Positions 22,901 to 35,320 are shown, numbered from the stretch's first letter. The stretch: 64,000 nucleotides of DNA from Membranipora membranacea (GCA_914767715.1 OU612073.1:21080001-21144000); one strand, 5' to 3'. A program made the numbers and translations. Notes: generated by a model from the sequence alone, not told the origin.

Positions 22901-25900
22901 AAGGCAGCCACATATGAAAGAAACAAAAAAGAACCAAACAAAAAAGCCCCTTCATAATTATACCAGTTGCACCATAATGAGACGCTTTGATCTCACAGAC
23001 TTTTGATGAATTTTCTTTACTCAAACAAGTTACAAGTTGACATAAAAAGTTTTATACTTGCTCAAAGCCATCTAGCATTGTATAATGTTTGTGTAACTAG
23101 ATATACCAACCTGACCCACCCTAAGTACAAACACAGAATAATATCACAAATACTCTGACAAGGCCCTAGGTTATCAGTCCAGCAGGGCCCTTGTGTGTAG
23201 TAAGCTTGTTGTAACAAAATAATTCAAGTGTGTTTTTAGGATTATGAGGTCACAATGATTGAAACTGGAAATTTACTCAGGTCGCCAAAGCTGAGAAGTT
23301 ACAACTGTCTAATCCCCTTGTAGTTAAAGAAATCGGTTGCATTTAGTACTGTACACATGAGAGCGCATTTACCAAAAGAATTTACAATCATATTTCTGGG
23401 GCGATCTCTAGGCCTAGTTAGTAGTAAGTTCTCACCAGTTGTGGAGTTGCAGAATCCCCTGATGCAGGGGGAGAGAATCTTGGCTCTGCTCTCCACAAAT
23501 CTCTTAGCTAGCAGAGCTAGAGCGTGTGACTCAGTGTAGAAGAAACTGGCATCCCATACAAATATGTACGGATATTCTAATAAAAAGAATGTAAAACAGT
23601 ATAACATGATACTTTGGTATGTAATATCAGTCCTCGACAAGAAAAAAGGTCGCTTTCACTGTAAACAGAGATGTGTCCCACACAACTTTGGACTGACATT
23701 CAATAAGTTTATTTTGTGTATAAAAACGTCAAGTCAAGGTCAGATAGAGCAGTTGACTTGTGAGATCATCCTGAAAATAAATTACAAATTAAAATGAATT
23801 TGTCTTTCCAGCGGAACACGTTTTCAAAAAAGTTGTGTGTGAGTTCATTGGAATTATAAAAGAATCCGAAGCGCTTTAAATATAATCTGGGTATTTACTA
23901 CTAAGGTACAGGAAATACGGTACTAATGGAGAAAAATATATTCCTAAAAGGTGACATAAAGTAGCCTCAAGAAAATGGCATCGCTTCTCGGTCAATCATC
24001 ATAGATGGCCCTCAGCCCTCTTATATTAACCAGGGTATAATATATAACTTTGATAAATGTCATCAACTTTCTGAAATAATTAATCACTCGTTGGCAGATC
24101 CTTGAAGGTGCCATGAAAGCTGCAATTTTGACAGAACCCCTTCCATCCAACTATATAGGAGAGGTCAAGCAGAGTTTCTCTATTGATTCAAGTGGCCCTC
24201 TGACAGAATGAACAAGGCTGCCAGCATAATATAAAATCCCCTTCATCTGTGCACTTGACACGCGACAAGCTTACAACCCTCTCAATTATTTGATAAATTA
24301 AACCCCCTCAGGCGGTCAAAGTGTGAGAGCTACCGTGGAAGTTATGATTGTTATGGACATCCATTCACTAAATAATCCGGAGAGTAAAATACAGCTTGAC
24401 CTGCCAGTAAGTGGCACCCAGGGGTATCATACACATTATATTCTGTACAGACCACTCAGTCAGTACAGAAAACCTTGAAATAGTTCTGACAGTCTCCAAA
24501 AGTGTGACCAGGGTGACCCATCACTGAATTATCGTGGAAATTAAACTCTTCTTAAATCAAGGTTGTAGTGCTCTACTTGGTCGTGTTCACCCGGTATATT
24601 TTACACAGAAGATGGAACATGAAATGCCCTACCGACTAAAGTGAAGTTGTTTAGACTTAAAAAGTCATACCCTGTGACAGACCATAGAATTACAAACCTT
24701 AAAAAAGAGAACGAAATAATTCAATTGAGAATTTTATAACATATATTACAAACAAGGAACTATTACTAGATCAGGGTAGATGACAGCTACCCTACAAGGC
24801 AGTGATGACAGCTAGCCTACAAGGCAGATGACAGCTAGCCTACAAGGTAGATGACAGCTAGCCTACAAGGCAGATGACAGCTAGCCTACAAGGCAGATGA
24901 CAGCTAGCCTACAAGGCAGATGACAGCTAGCCTACCTTTTCCATCCACCTGTTTGATGAGATGATTATACACACAGGAGTGTTTACAGTCGGATGGAGGG
25001 GATATACAGTAGATCTTCTTATTTTTATTATCACACATAGAAGCGACCGCCATAGTCTTCTCAACATACACAGGAATGTCAGCATAGTCCTGCTTAAAAT
25101 TGCTAACCACCTAAGAAAAATATAAAAAAATCAAATGTATTTCAAATAAATGATGCTGGCTTTTGATTTAATGTTTTTTCGTTAGAGACGCATTACAGAA
25201 TCAGTGATTGAGGTCAGAAAAAGGCCATTTTATCCTGATAAAAGAGCAGCCCAGTCCACAGTCCACAAAGTAAAATACCAGAGAATGAAAGCAGCTGGTA
25301 CAAAACACATGCGGATGTCAGATGTTTGGCTGACTAAGGAATTCATCACAACATTGGAACCATCCCACACATTCCCAAATGCGCAGTGAAATGGTAAAGA
25401 GATATGTGAGTCAATCTCACCTGGTTTAGCTGGCAGGCAGACTTGGAATTTATTACGACTATGGCTGATTCTTTGAGCAATTCATTAGGAGTTGTGCCAC
25501 TTGTCTCACTCATTATTCTCTCTGGAAATATAAAAATATAATCTATATGGCAACTCCTAGGGAGTAGAACCAAGGGGTCAGGTTGATCAATTCTAAATAC
25601 ATGTACACATATTTAGGTGTATGGGACATAAGCTTTCACCACAACATGTTAACAGCATTCCCACAATGCACCTTATAAAAATTGAACCTTATAAATGACC
25701 TGATCTCCTGTGGTTATCCGATACATTGCATTATGGGATTAAGATCATTATTCAGTCTCATTCCCATTAAATATACTGATTAAAGAGACCCAAAGCCGTA
25801 GATATGAGTTTGGGCAGATCAGGGTACATACCTTAAAATATTTATATGATAATGACCGCTTTGGCGGCTCAACTTGAAATCAAATCTCACGCACATAAAC

Positions 25901-28900
25901 GTTCAATGCCCGTAAATACAAATTCGGCTTTAAGGAACAATTTTCTTTTGGGGCTTCGACTACTTTCTCTAAGCAGGTAATGTCCTACACAATCCTGCTG
26001 AATAAATTTAAAGAGGTAATTTTAATATTAAAAGCTCATTTGTAGCAAAAACTTTTTTGTTCTCTTCTACCGAATCTTTAGTCTAGACAACACGTACGGC
26101 TGAGTTCAATCCAATTAGGAGTGTGAATATATAACGCTGTCACATTTGACTTTAGACAGACTTAGTGATATTATCTTGTAAAGGAGACAAGAAGCCGTGG
26201 TTGTTACGCAATAATACAGGCTTAATAAAATGAAATAAAATTGTTTACTGTAAAGAGCACACTATATCGTATTATGCTTATATGATGGAATCTTGGTAGA
26301 ATTCCGATCAGTAATTTCCGTTGTTCAAAGACAAAATAAAATTTGAAACGGAGCAAATTGAAGGAAAATTGAAAAGCTACTCAGTGAATTAAATGCGATT
26401 TTTCCCCCAGATTAGGGCTGAGCATTGCAATAGATATTTTTCCCTTTGGCATTACATTTTGAAACAAAATGGAATTTAGACTTTTTCCATAATTGGAGGT
26501 TATTGAAATTAGCGTCCAAAAATATATAAGCAATGTTCAATGAATTTTGAGTGACTTGCATGGTATTAGTAGATTAGGATTTTAGTATTGGCGCAGCCCT
26601 AAAATCAGGAAAAATGGGAATTGGAGATGTTTTCCATAGTTTGTCAATAACTCAAAAAAGTCCCCAACTCGAGTAAGTAGCTAAGAAGATTTGGTCAAAA
26701 GTTGGTGTGCTTAGCTGAAGCAGGATTGGAAAGAAAAAAATCATATATGTTAACCATTGGCAATGATAGCGTTTTAATTCACTGTGTAGGTTATTTGCTT
26801 GACCCACAAAGCATTTTGGTGCTGTTTTATATAGCTATATTTAGTCAGCATCAATGGGAAATGTCCTCCATTTGTTCATGTTTTAGTAAAACGGTCTAGG
26901 ATTTAGAAGGTTATGAGTAAACTTAGGGACCGATGTGATATATATATAACTTATACTGTGTTCTGTCTTCAATACAAAATACTCTGCATATTTTATGAAA
27001 GTTTAGCAGCTATGTTATGGAAGAGAGTAGTGATGTGCTTGACATCAGGAAGTTTGGAACAGGGAGTTTTCACCCAAACTGCCTTATTGCATGAGCAGGT
27101 ACAAGAGATCTGATGTCTGATCGAGCTGAAGTCTCGAAAAACCATAGATTGCCTGTTATTTTAGTTGAACTGTGCAAGAATTTCCAACCTGCGGTGGTTT
27201 GTATTACAAGACTTAGTGGGTTTGGGCCATAGTGATATTATATACTCTAAATAATATCTCTATGGTTGGAGCTATTTGACAGACCGATCAATATCAGGTA
27301 AGATGTTCTCAGCCCAGCAGGCTAACTAACCTGTCACTGAAGGTGGCGGACCTTTCACTTTCACTTTAGGCTGTTGAGTAGGTTTCACTTTAGATGGAGC
27401 TGGCTGTAATGGCTTCTTTTGTACTGGCTGCCTAGTTGCCAACTTCTTTGGTATATCTTCTTCAATCACAGCTTGTTGTGTAGTGTGAAATATATCATCA
27501 TCGGGCTGAGCAAATGTTTTACGGATTGTCCCATGAACTGCAAGTGTTTGGTAACAGTAATGAGAATAATTATGTGAAAAGAATGGAAAAATTCATCAGA
27601 TGATAAAGGCAGTCAATACAAAATTATTTTTAAAAGTTAAGATGGCTGTTTTATGTTAGGATTTGTTAGGAGTTTTTCATATTTATTCTGATAAAGGTAC
27701 GACAAAAATGAAGGATGTTAACGATTATAAATCCTATGAATGAGAACAGCTTAGTCAAACACAGACACTGATATCATTTCACGACTAAATACAAGGTGCG
27801 AACTGGAGCTTTTGTCCCGAGTTGAGTCGCTTAGTCCACATTTGGTATTGCAGGAAAATATCTTAACCTGGGTGTAACCAGGAAGTTATTCACCAGTGCA
27901 TATCGTTAGCCTATCGATTGATTTCACAAACATAACAGATGGATAGCCATCGCTCTGGTTGCACCAGGAAAAAAACCTCCCAGAATAGTTGGTAAAAGCC
28001 AGCAGCTCAGCGTAATATGGATGGGTGTGGTGTGTATTGGTTTTTTGGTTGGTTGGGTGGGTGACACAAATGTCCCCGAGGTTAATGTATATGGGAAATT
28101 GAGAAAAATATGGAAAAAGTTGGAAAGCTCATGGCTCATTAGCTTCTAGCAATTCTGACTAAATTCGTATTTGTTTCCACCTTGACTGGCCCGCCAACCA
28201 TTTGCTGAGGCCAGTGATCTGTTTTGTCTGCTGTATGAGGAAACTTTGAATTCAAGTGAATTTGAGTGAACTAGCGTAATGAAGGAGCAGGTTTTGTACT
28301 TCAGGTTAAGGTTTGGTCAATGGTGATGGGTTCCGTTAGCCTTATATACATTACACACCTCTGGCGAAAACAATCATTTTTTGAGAGTTGAACCCTGAAA
28401 CACAATAATTATCGTTCTAGTACAACTATTGGTGAAACTTAATGCTAGTGTGGAGACTCGGTGCGATTGTGACAAAATTTCAGGCAAAACTACAAATATC
28501 TACCACTTTGACATGCATGACTACAGAGAGATTTTGCTCTAGTTATCAATAATGATGTATGAATAAATCAAAATACTGCTGCAATCTGACCTTGTACAGA
28601 CTTATAACACAACCCGCTGTATACCAGGGTGCACAGATTTAGTTTGTCGAGGAGTCTGTCACCAAGACAGCACTGTGTTTAGTCTAAGCGCACATATAAT
28701 AGCTCAATTACTACTTGAAAAGAAATCAGACCTTTTGTAGGCTGGGATTTTGTTCAGTTTATGCACCTGGACCTAGACCTTAGACTAACAACTTACGGAT
28801 TCTCTCTTCTGTGGTAGGCATCTTGTCGTTTGGGTCCATCTGTGCACTTTTTGAATTTTGAATGTAGAGTAAGACAAGATTATTTAATGATAGTATGGTA

Positions 28901-28944
28901 GCTATTACAATGCACCAGATCAAATACCACATTATGCGTCTCAT
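13916..28944 (-). CDS. Two-module Golgi glycosyltransferase-like protein, 13 exons, 794 aa
   Basis: Exons (5' to 3', minus): 28944-28797, 27537-27331, 25521-25421, 25110-24936, 23576-23436, 22723-22473, 22054-21965, 17167-16951, 16203-16050, 15487-15264, 14955-14724, 14528-14337, 14168-13916. All joins are in phase. Residues 5-27 form a type II signal anchor after Met-Arg-Arg, and a Lys/Pro/Gln-rich stem follows to about 118. Module 1 (about 135-371) resembles B4GALNT1/GT12 domains: YIFVWDASFFYT (214-225) sits where they have the metal-binding DDD, and an H-x-D-F-L-L motif follows. Module 2 (about 495-794) is GT7/CHGN-like, closest to B4GALNT3/4 in motif pattern. It keeps WGAED (672-676) and an HVH (700-702), but its DxD site reads D604-T-S. 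The protein is probably lumenal in the Golgi. The substrate is unknown and activity is doubtful because both metal sites are altered. Confidence 0.85.
17393..20137 (-). CDS. LINE ORF2: APE endonuclease and reverse transcriptase
   Basis: A 914-residue polyprotein. The first ~225 residues are an apurinic-like endonuclease: LNIRGL near 12, catalytic Glu in CLAETFLNE, YRPPQ, GDFNID, and the closing SDHF. The central reverse transcriptase has FLDFKKAFDCV, GVPQGSILAP and the YADDT catalytic box. The C-terminal part (SKIFEKHI region and later) resembles CR1/Jockey-group elements. There is no RNase H motif. It cuts target DNA and copies element RNA by target-primed reverse transcription. Its ATG overlaps the ORF1 stop in ATGA, and a second Met follows immediately. 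There are no internal stops, so the protein could be functional. Confidence 0.95.
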   Translation of the reverse strand: MMATNFHSAYLNIRGLASKLEEVRLILSDHKFSILCLAETFLNENDDSCLYEVPGYKMIRRDRLCNNGGGLLCYVHDSLVIEHLENLDLYMDESITVKVRPRSQKSFLVTYLYRPPQSKASWNTDFSEFVERCYGLNDEIIIFGDFNIDLLNPTSKNRWLDNVTSPLLLNQLISEPTRITNSSRTLIDHIYSSKSDNIAKSGVIKYSLSDHFMIVASREIDRNVKISKQRCKVTFLDYSFATPENIFNTFSRENFGYVLYERSIDSMFEKFYSHLNHLISKLVFEKTRFVRTHNLPKWLDDEVKMNIKIRDQLKQNGDWEGYKKQRNYVTNMIRQKKKRAISNIIKESKGNTKPVWDVLKNKKKETFPATNLSADQFNSHFTSIAKSITKNLVVTDEMTFPVSKHNLTDIPQFTPFTCTRILFHIPDSKSTGPDRITVKMLKLVWPYIVDIVTDMFNRVLSKGQFPSTWKLARVSPIHKSGDINNPSNYRPISVLPVLSKIFEKHINHHLQEYLTKNKIIHELQCGFRKGHSCSDSLFKIISDSLVEKINGNVMTLLFLDFKKAFDCVSHVLLHNKLKACGIGGNMLKLLDTFLTDRRQFVKLNNIESCRLPITIGVPQGSILAPTLFLIFINDLLTSSKSDSSSYAYADDTVFLSSNKNLQQLKAKASEDLSGILDWCNRNRMVINVQKSHYMLLNISDPLYDLELYIGHEKLNRQRTTRLLGFVLNDSLSWQDHLEYVYKKVQRNVYLLQNLRYFLDIASARTFYFQFIYCHLIYGIHIIGNLSCNNALNRLFLLQKRALRIIANVHYIPYYLISTESITQSLQLLPLPKLVCYFTSLFAHKINNFLTPPFIYRGFKNTTKFNFRDKHLLLYHTDNLRYKVSATYNSLPLHLRSKEKFSSFKTLLFNHILST
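20134..21447 (-). CDS. LINE ORF1: RNA-binding chaperone-like protein
   Basis: A 437-residue protein upstream of ORF2. A Ser/Thr/Gln-rich N-terminal part leads to a short heptad stretch near 150-190 in which EKMDSMQ is tandemly repeated, probably a coiled coil for oligomerisation. A low-complexity Thr/Pro/Ser linker follows. The C-terminal ~170 residues (CIVISINK..., then a GIPIDADDELVIKEI-type segment) look like an RRM plus the domain that often precedes CCHC knuckles, but no CCHC knuckle is present. It is expected to bind LINE RNA. The start is taken at ATGAATAAAG because a duplicated upstream ATG is closed after two codons. The assignment rests on position before ORF2. Confidence 0.85.
   Translation of the reverse strand: MNKDKDKNTTATIFTVKNKKKSDRRLYTANFYHTTSRILVNAIKDVDVFISHYSKLVGELQPETIANLNEKVRSSCSNAMESLKSKQTNANSSTTQQQSTQGALGGSTVSLPESSQCSLSETMETSAPFVDSAPSHSRDRDCGESPGCASCRTLHGVLSIMMEKMDSMQEKMDSMQVKLDKITSAFSESPSTKECPSNSKNTVQQTYLPTQTLNTTQQWSSVASSSRQLHRNIPSSTTHQNTPTPSSPATTSNTPDHMPSITKTTRPNNFNPKHCIVISINKSSKTYQNYNQDNIRREINREFGPTIIENITTYNFKTESPKIMLHLRDEKTVTKLINTWNTLLFENSQVRKTINPESAKVNTGMLRGIPIDADDELVIKEISQNFPNSSAIRIYKGEKKMRIFKVKFDTQDQYNKVLSQGMILESLKLKCHFEKLL
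24779..24935. repeat. 23-bp minisatellite abutting a 5' splice site
   Basis: About seven copies of the unit GATGACAGCTAGCCTACAAGGCA. The array begins exactly at the donor of exon 4 of the glycosyltransferase gene. The intron start GTAGGCTAGCTGTCATC (minus) is itself part of the repeat unit, so the tandem duplication has copied the first bases of the intron several times. Confidence 0.9.
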
Positions 28945-31900
28945 CTTCGCACATGGTATTCCCCTGCAATTAGAAAATAGGGGATGACGTCAAAAAGGGA
29001 AAGAAGCAACAAGGTCTTGATCAGCCATTATGAGAAGCCCTTTCGTGTCTCACTTATTACAAATGACACTCAGTATAAAGTCGGATGGTAAGTTGGACAG
29101 AAGAAATTATTTTCAAGGTAGAGAAGCTACCTTCTGTTGAACAGAACAAAATTTTAAATGATGACATTAATGGTTACATTGTTTTCAACACGTGATTCAA
29201 AAATATCAAATCTCAATTCTAGAACAATATACTTGGGTGTTGTGTGTAGGTACGTTATATGTTATCTACACTGATGAGGAGGGGAGAGTCTACTCTACAT
29301 ATAAGCCACATGGCTCTGGTACTCAGAGCAGGTACACAGGATAAACATCTATGATTCATTATACTATCGAAAGTTGCATAAAAAATTTGAATATTGGAAT
29401 TTGAAAACTGACACTTTATGGCAATGATAGCAATCTATATTGAACTAACTCTATTGTAAGTTACTCCCAATAATAATGAGCTGACCAGCTTATTTTAATT
29501 TTTGCCCTTGTAAATGGAAACTATTGCATACCTACCTTTGCCACATCTCATGTTACATTGATACATACCTTGACCAAATTTGAATATTATTTTTTCAATA
29601 TCTGGTACGACAATTAGCCGCTCACTTGGAAGTTCTCGATGTAGATTATTGTCAAATGCGAAATAGGACCCTCAAACCCCTTTCAAATTTTCAAATATAG
29701 TTATATTTCCTATACCATTGTGTTTCAAACTTCAGGGTTGAATTATTGAAAGCCTACGTGCCTCGTGCCTTTTGTCGTACCACCATTTATTCAACAGATG
29801 GGCAAAGTTTTGTTCTGAATAAAGGCATTGAACTTGCGAGAGAAATTTACTTCAATATTTACTGTTCCAATAGAAATTTTCTTGCAGACATGTGCATAGC
29901 TCCCTGATTTATAAGATTAGGGAACTAACAGGTTTAGAAAATAACAGAGCTTGCCAACTGTAAATCTATTCATTCACTGAAATTGTTATTTCTCTAGGAA
30001 ACTGGCAGATTCAAATCAATGTTTGAGGTAACATTTTGGTGTGAAAATTTAGGAATCCTTTACAAGCTTTAGAAATTTGCCACAGATCAGGCTGGGTGTT
30101 CCCAATATTTTAATTGTGTTATATTCAAACATCACGTTTTACTGGCATAACTACAGCTTTTGTAAGTTATGTATTCAAAAGAACAGTATATCAGGGATTA
30201 GCTATAATCCTTATGATAGCTGCCCAAAGCCAGTGACCGCATTTCAGTACCAGGGACTTGCAGTCATCACCCTAGTGTATTCAAACTTTCGCCTGTAGCA
30301 AAGATCACTAAAATTGGGTTGATCTTTTCAAAAGACATTGCTTTAATGGCTAAGTATCTAAACCTGTTAGATTGACAGAAGACCTTCGTCGAAACACAAC
30401 AAATCAACAGGGCACAAAAGAGATCCTTTAGCCCTTTATTAGGAATGCAGATTAGGGTTATCTAAATTTAGGATTAGAAGACAACAGATACATATAGTAC
30501 ATGAGGGTATGTCAATATTAACTTAACTGTAGGAGCATGATTCCTAGGGGCCCAAAGCTGTCGGTGCACTCATAGGCAAATATTTTTCAAATCTGAACAT
30601 AAGGTATGTGTGAAAAATTCCTGTACACAAGCTTCTTTTCTGCACAAGATTGGCATGCTTACGCCATCTGTGTACCGAAAGGTTTGTGTAATAGTAAGCC
30701 ACTGTGTGGGTATTCTCTTAGTTATGCAGGACAGAACCATTTCTACCAGTCTGCCAGCAACAGAAACCATACAGTGGGGGCAAAATATCTAAAAAATTTG
30801 ACATAGCCTGCTATTAATCATGACACAAGGCTTCCTCCCACGCTCTCAGAGCTTGTCTTGCAACAAAACAAAGAAAGTTTCTTTTTCTGCCTTACACCAA
30901 TAAAGAAACATCCTATATAATTATTGTCTCCTTCTTGGCTGGACGTGGTACGTCACCACGTCACCGCTGGTAATTATATATTGGAGTGCATTTTTTGGGA
31001 TTCCAATGAGTGGTGAAATAGATAATTACAGTATGTCAATAGCTGACAGTCTTAGCTGTACCAAACATGGAGTACCTCTGCAGATTTTGCTGGCAGCATG
31101 TAAATGTGAGGTGCTAAGTGCAGTGTTGACATTATAATTTAAATCCTGCTCTCAAATGTCGACAAATGATTTGAACAAGTGGTTGTACATCTTTAGATAG
31201 TGCTGAATTATTTGCTTTTAATATTGAGTATGTCAGCATGTGGCATTAAAATGATTGAAACTCTTAATCCAGTCTGAAAAACAAACTTATCAATATCGGT
31301 CAAAATTTGGTGAAGTCTTGTAAGTTGATGTAAGTGGCCTAACTGTTTATCTACGGCCAACACTCAACAAAATTTTGAGCTAAAACATGTTTTGACTGGA
31401 AAGCAGGTTGTTTTCATCACAGTAGAAGGCAAGAATTCCAAAATGCCAGTCCTAACCCAGAGGGAGGTTCTTAATATGAGTGTAATAGACAGTCAGAGTG
31501 CAGACACACTGTAGGAATAAATGTGCCAAAGCATGCAGGTGAAACGCCAAGGGGCAGAACTCAAAGAATTTCAAAGTGGTTTGACTTTATTATACTATCT
31601 TGCTTGTTTGTCCCTTGTATCGTTAAATTTTAATGACAATCTTTTGATACCAGCGCCAAGAAGAGGTGCTGTGACGATAGTGAACTTAATTTTATTTCAT
31701 GAGTTGGCAACAGCATGACAAGTTAATCATATTCTAACTCAGGAGAACAAACATCATGCTGATCATTTTTTTTCCTAAATAGTTATGGTTTTAATGGTCT
31801 AAATCATGCCACACTTATCCATGCCTAAACCATGCCACATTTATTATATTATACTCTGTGAAATTTACTTGCAGGACACAAATGCAAAGAAGGCTGCGCA

Positions 31901-32531
31901 AGCTTTAATTGATCTGAAAGCGCAGTGGTAAACAAGTTATAAGTAAAACCGTTTTGACTTAATAATTTTTAAGTCTATGAGTAAAACTTAAAATTTACAA
32001 ATTCTGCAACAGTCAACAAGTGCATCTCATACTGGCAGTAATACCAAGGACTACTCATCGGTATTACATCGGATTACGACCACCGGTTTTGATCATATTT
32101 CACTTATCATGATGATAGCTTGATTTTATCAAAACTTGGTCCGTCATCGTCTGTTAGATTTGCTCAGTCAGCACGAGTGCAAGGCAGAACTGCCTCCTTC
32201 CTGTGACAGTAATAGTGAGGTGGAAAGACTGCAAATTGCCCTACAACCTACAATTGTGCCAAATCTTACTTGCAGAAATTTCTCTCTAAATTTTACTTCA
32301 CACTGTCTAGTCACCATGAATGCATGGGATTTACTATTCTGTATAAATTTCCAGTTGGTTTGCAGGTTTTGCGCAGTTAGCAGAGACAGAGAAGTTGTTA
32401 TAATTGTGGTCAAATTGACATGATTAAAACACATGCTAACACACATTCACACTTTCCCAAACTGTTCCAACTGTATTCTCAAAACAGTTGCAGGAAGCAA
32501 TCTCCACCGTCCTCTGCTCAAACTTACATAT

Positions 32532-32577
32532 GTACGAGTACGAGTCGAGTACGAGTACGAGTACAAGTACGAGTCGA
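32532..32577. repeat. GTACGA microsatellite
   Basis: About seven copies of a GTACGA hexamer with GTCGA and GTACAA variants, in otherwise unique sequence. The unit includes the palindromic tetramers GTAC and TCGA. Confidence 0.9.
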
Positions 32578-35320
32578 CAACAGTTCAGCGCTCAATATTC
32601 CATTATCATAATTGCTTCCTGAATCTTCAACCCAAATTCCTTGCAACATTGAATTAATTTTTGAATATCAATGTTTAGGGCCAAAGGAAACCCTTGAAAT
32701 TTTTATATAAGCTTCTCTGCTGGATAACGAAGGTCTAGCAGTATCAAACCAGCAGAGTGTCATTAGACGCACATGCATAATAGTAGACAGAGTCTGTATA
32801 TTTTGTGGTGGACCCAGATGGCCGATCATGTACATCTATTAACATGCTTAATGTTAGGGTCTCATCATTCATGGATGGCCTAAATCACCACGTTAGGGTA
32901 AGATAAAATCTACCATTGACTTCATCGACACTTCTATTAATTGGCTTTTCCTGGAAATTTGCTATTTATACCTATTACCTAGCCTTGTAATCAAGTTTTA
33001 ACTCATGAGATCAAATTTAAATGACAGGCCTTGACCAGATTCACACTTTATAGAGCTCCATTCCAAAATGCTATCCCCAGTGCCGTACCATACCATATCC
33101 CCTGATCTTATATTTGGCTGACTGAATGTTGCATCCCATAAAATGTGCTTGTGGCAAAAACATAGCCTTGTGTGTCTGAGTAATAATCCTTGCTGACTTA
33201 CCATGATGGAGTATCCTCCGGTAGCTGTGAGGTGGATGATCGAAGCCGTACACGGCCTGGTCGTCTAGATACATTCATCATCTGTGTAGTTCGCATTGTT
33301 CTCAGTCGATCGGCAGCAAAATAAATCATCTATTCGACTACTCTTATTTCTACTGCTGTGCAAGCGTCGACAGGAGACAGTTATTAGCATACTCCACCGC
33401 AGGAGCGTTATAAGCAATTATGGTATTTTAGTATTATTATTAGTACAGCAATACGGCTACACGAAATATCTACAACAGAAAATTTAACATGGCATGACTT
33501 TTCACTTACTCAAGCATTCAGCAAGGCCACGAAGTGTTTGCAAAACAAAGTCAAGGATGTACGCTCTCAAGTCTTCACTCGATGGATGCGTAATAACAAC
33601 AACAATAAACACCATTTATACCGCAATTCAGCGGCAAAATGTGAAAAATGACAAATGCGTTGCAAAAAGGTAGTTTGCTTGATTGATCCTCCATTTTTGC
33701 CAATAAATCTCAAAGGTGTTTAGTAAAGCTGGCAGGTCTGTCACCCAGTATTAATAATGATTTATCACCATTACAACCAGATAGTTGTAATGGCTCTGGG
33801 AAACTGGCAAAAAATGATGCACCAACTACAACAAGTTATCCTGGAATAGAAATCAAAAAATTATTTTGTCAAATACAATTTATAAACTGCAACAGTGAAG
33901 TCATGATTAAAGACTGAATCTGAAACCCTCAATAAAATATGGAGTGAGGAATTACACTCTAATATTGACAGTGCACTGCTCGTAATATGATGAATAACCG
34001 TGATCAATGCGGTCACTTAGTGCAGCTCCCATGGGCAGCAATGAGGTCGAACTTAATCCTAGATCATGACACCTGGCTCAAGCTTGTATCAAAACCCAAA
34101 AATACAAACAACTGATAGCCACCTCACCTTTTGTGAGGCCAATCCCAGGGTAAAGCTTGGGTAAAAATAACAACAATAACACACTATAATAACGCTGTGC
34201 ACAAACCTTGTACGGTTATAATTGCTTATCCTGATTTGATTGTCTCCATCAGAAGAGGTTTTTTTATCTTAAACGCACACAATAGTGATCATCTATAAGA
34301 CATATCACTCCAACTGATCTATATTCATTTATGCATGCCTCTGATGAATCCTGCTCTTATATACCCATGTTTACATTCAGCCAAGAACAAAACTTATAAT
34401 TGTAACCTGATGCAGCAGATTTTGAGACGTCTGAAACTTGGAGACAGCAATCTTGAGCGATAAATAGAATAATATAAAACCACACTTGTAGTGACATCGG
34501 TAGCACATGTGGAATATACCGAGGCATGAGTGACTTTCTGAATGTAAAATCCTATTCAATTTGCTTTCACTCGAGATGCGATATCCGAGACAAAGTTAAA
34601 AAAAGACACACCCAAACTCTATTGTATACCATGCGATGTAAGAGAGAGGAGCTTACTGTCGATCTCGCCTGTTGACCAATCAGATTACAATCTGGTCAGA
34701 GCTTTGACATAACGGAGTATCTTAGACAATATGGAACTAAAACCACCAACCTTGATTCTTAGGACTTTCCAGAGTTCAAGTTTGTGTTTCTCCATATGTT
34801 GTCAACATGAAGTAAATCATTCCTCAATTATATACACTAAGGCAAACTACTACATGTGCTGCCGTTTGCTACCATGCTGCCAAAGTAATTGGCTTCATCA
34901 GAGTGAAAACTAGTTTGAAAGTATACAAAACAAAAAACTTGTTCTATTTACTAGTAAATAAAGCTTTGAATTAGTTTTCTAAAGCCGATTGATGTCGATT
35001 AGACGATACAATACTATTTATTGCAGCTTAGCAAACCATGAAAACCTTCGAACAAGCTGTGCAATAGTTAATCAATATCTTATCGTCAACGTTTGATTGA
35101 GTTGAGTGTCAGACCCAGACAATTCAAATATCGGTGCTGCTTTCCAATACAAGGTCATATAACTCATCACATGGCTAATTATGGGATGCTGCCAAATATT
35201 ATGACATCGCCTTGATCGAAGAGAGTTCATCGATAGAAGCCTCTCAACATCAAAGCTTTCATCGGCCTTCAAAATAGATAGGAAATACCTCTATAAAACA
35301 ACAGACCATCAACCTAGTAG

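Noticed and set aside
29252..29331. Plus-strand exon-like piece (VIYTDEEGRVYSTY)
   Set aside because: Protein-like by eye, but its phase does not join the nearby candidate first exon and no other exon fits; chance remains likely.
29600..29700. Plus-strand open frames around 29.6 kb
   Set aside because: Two different frames look equally protein-like, showing that appearance alone is not evidence here.
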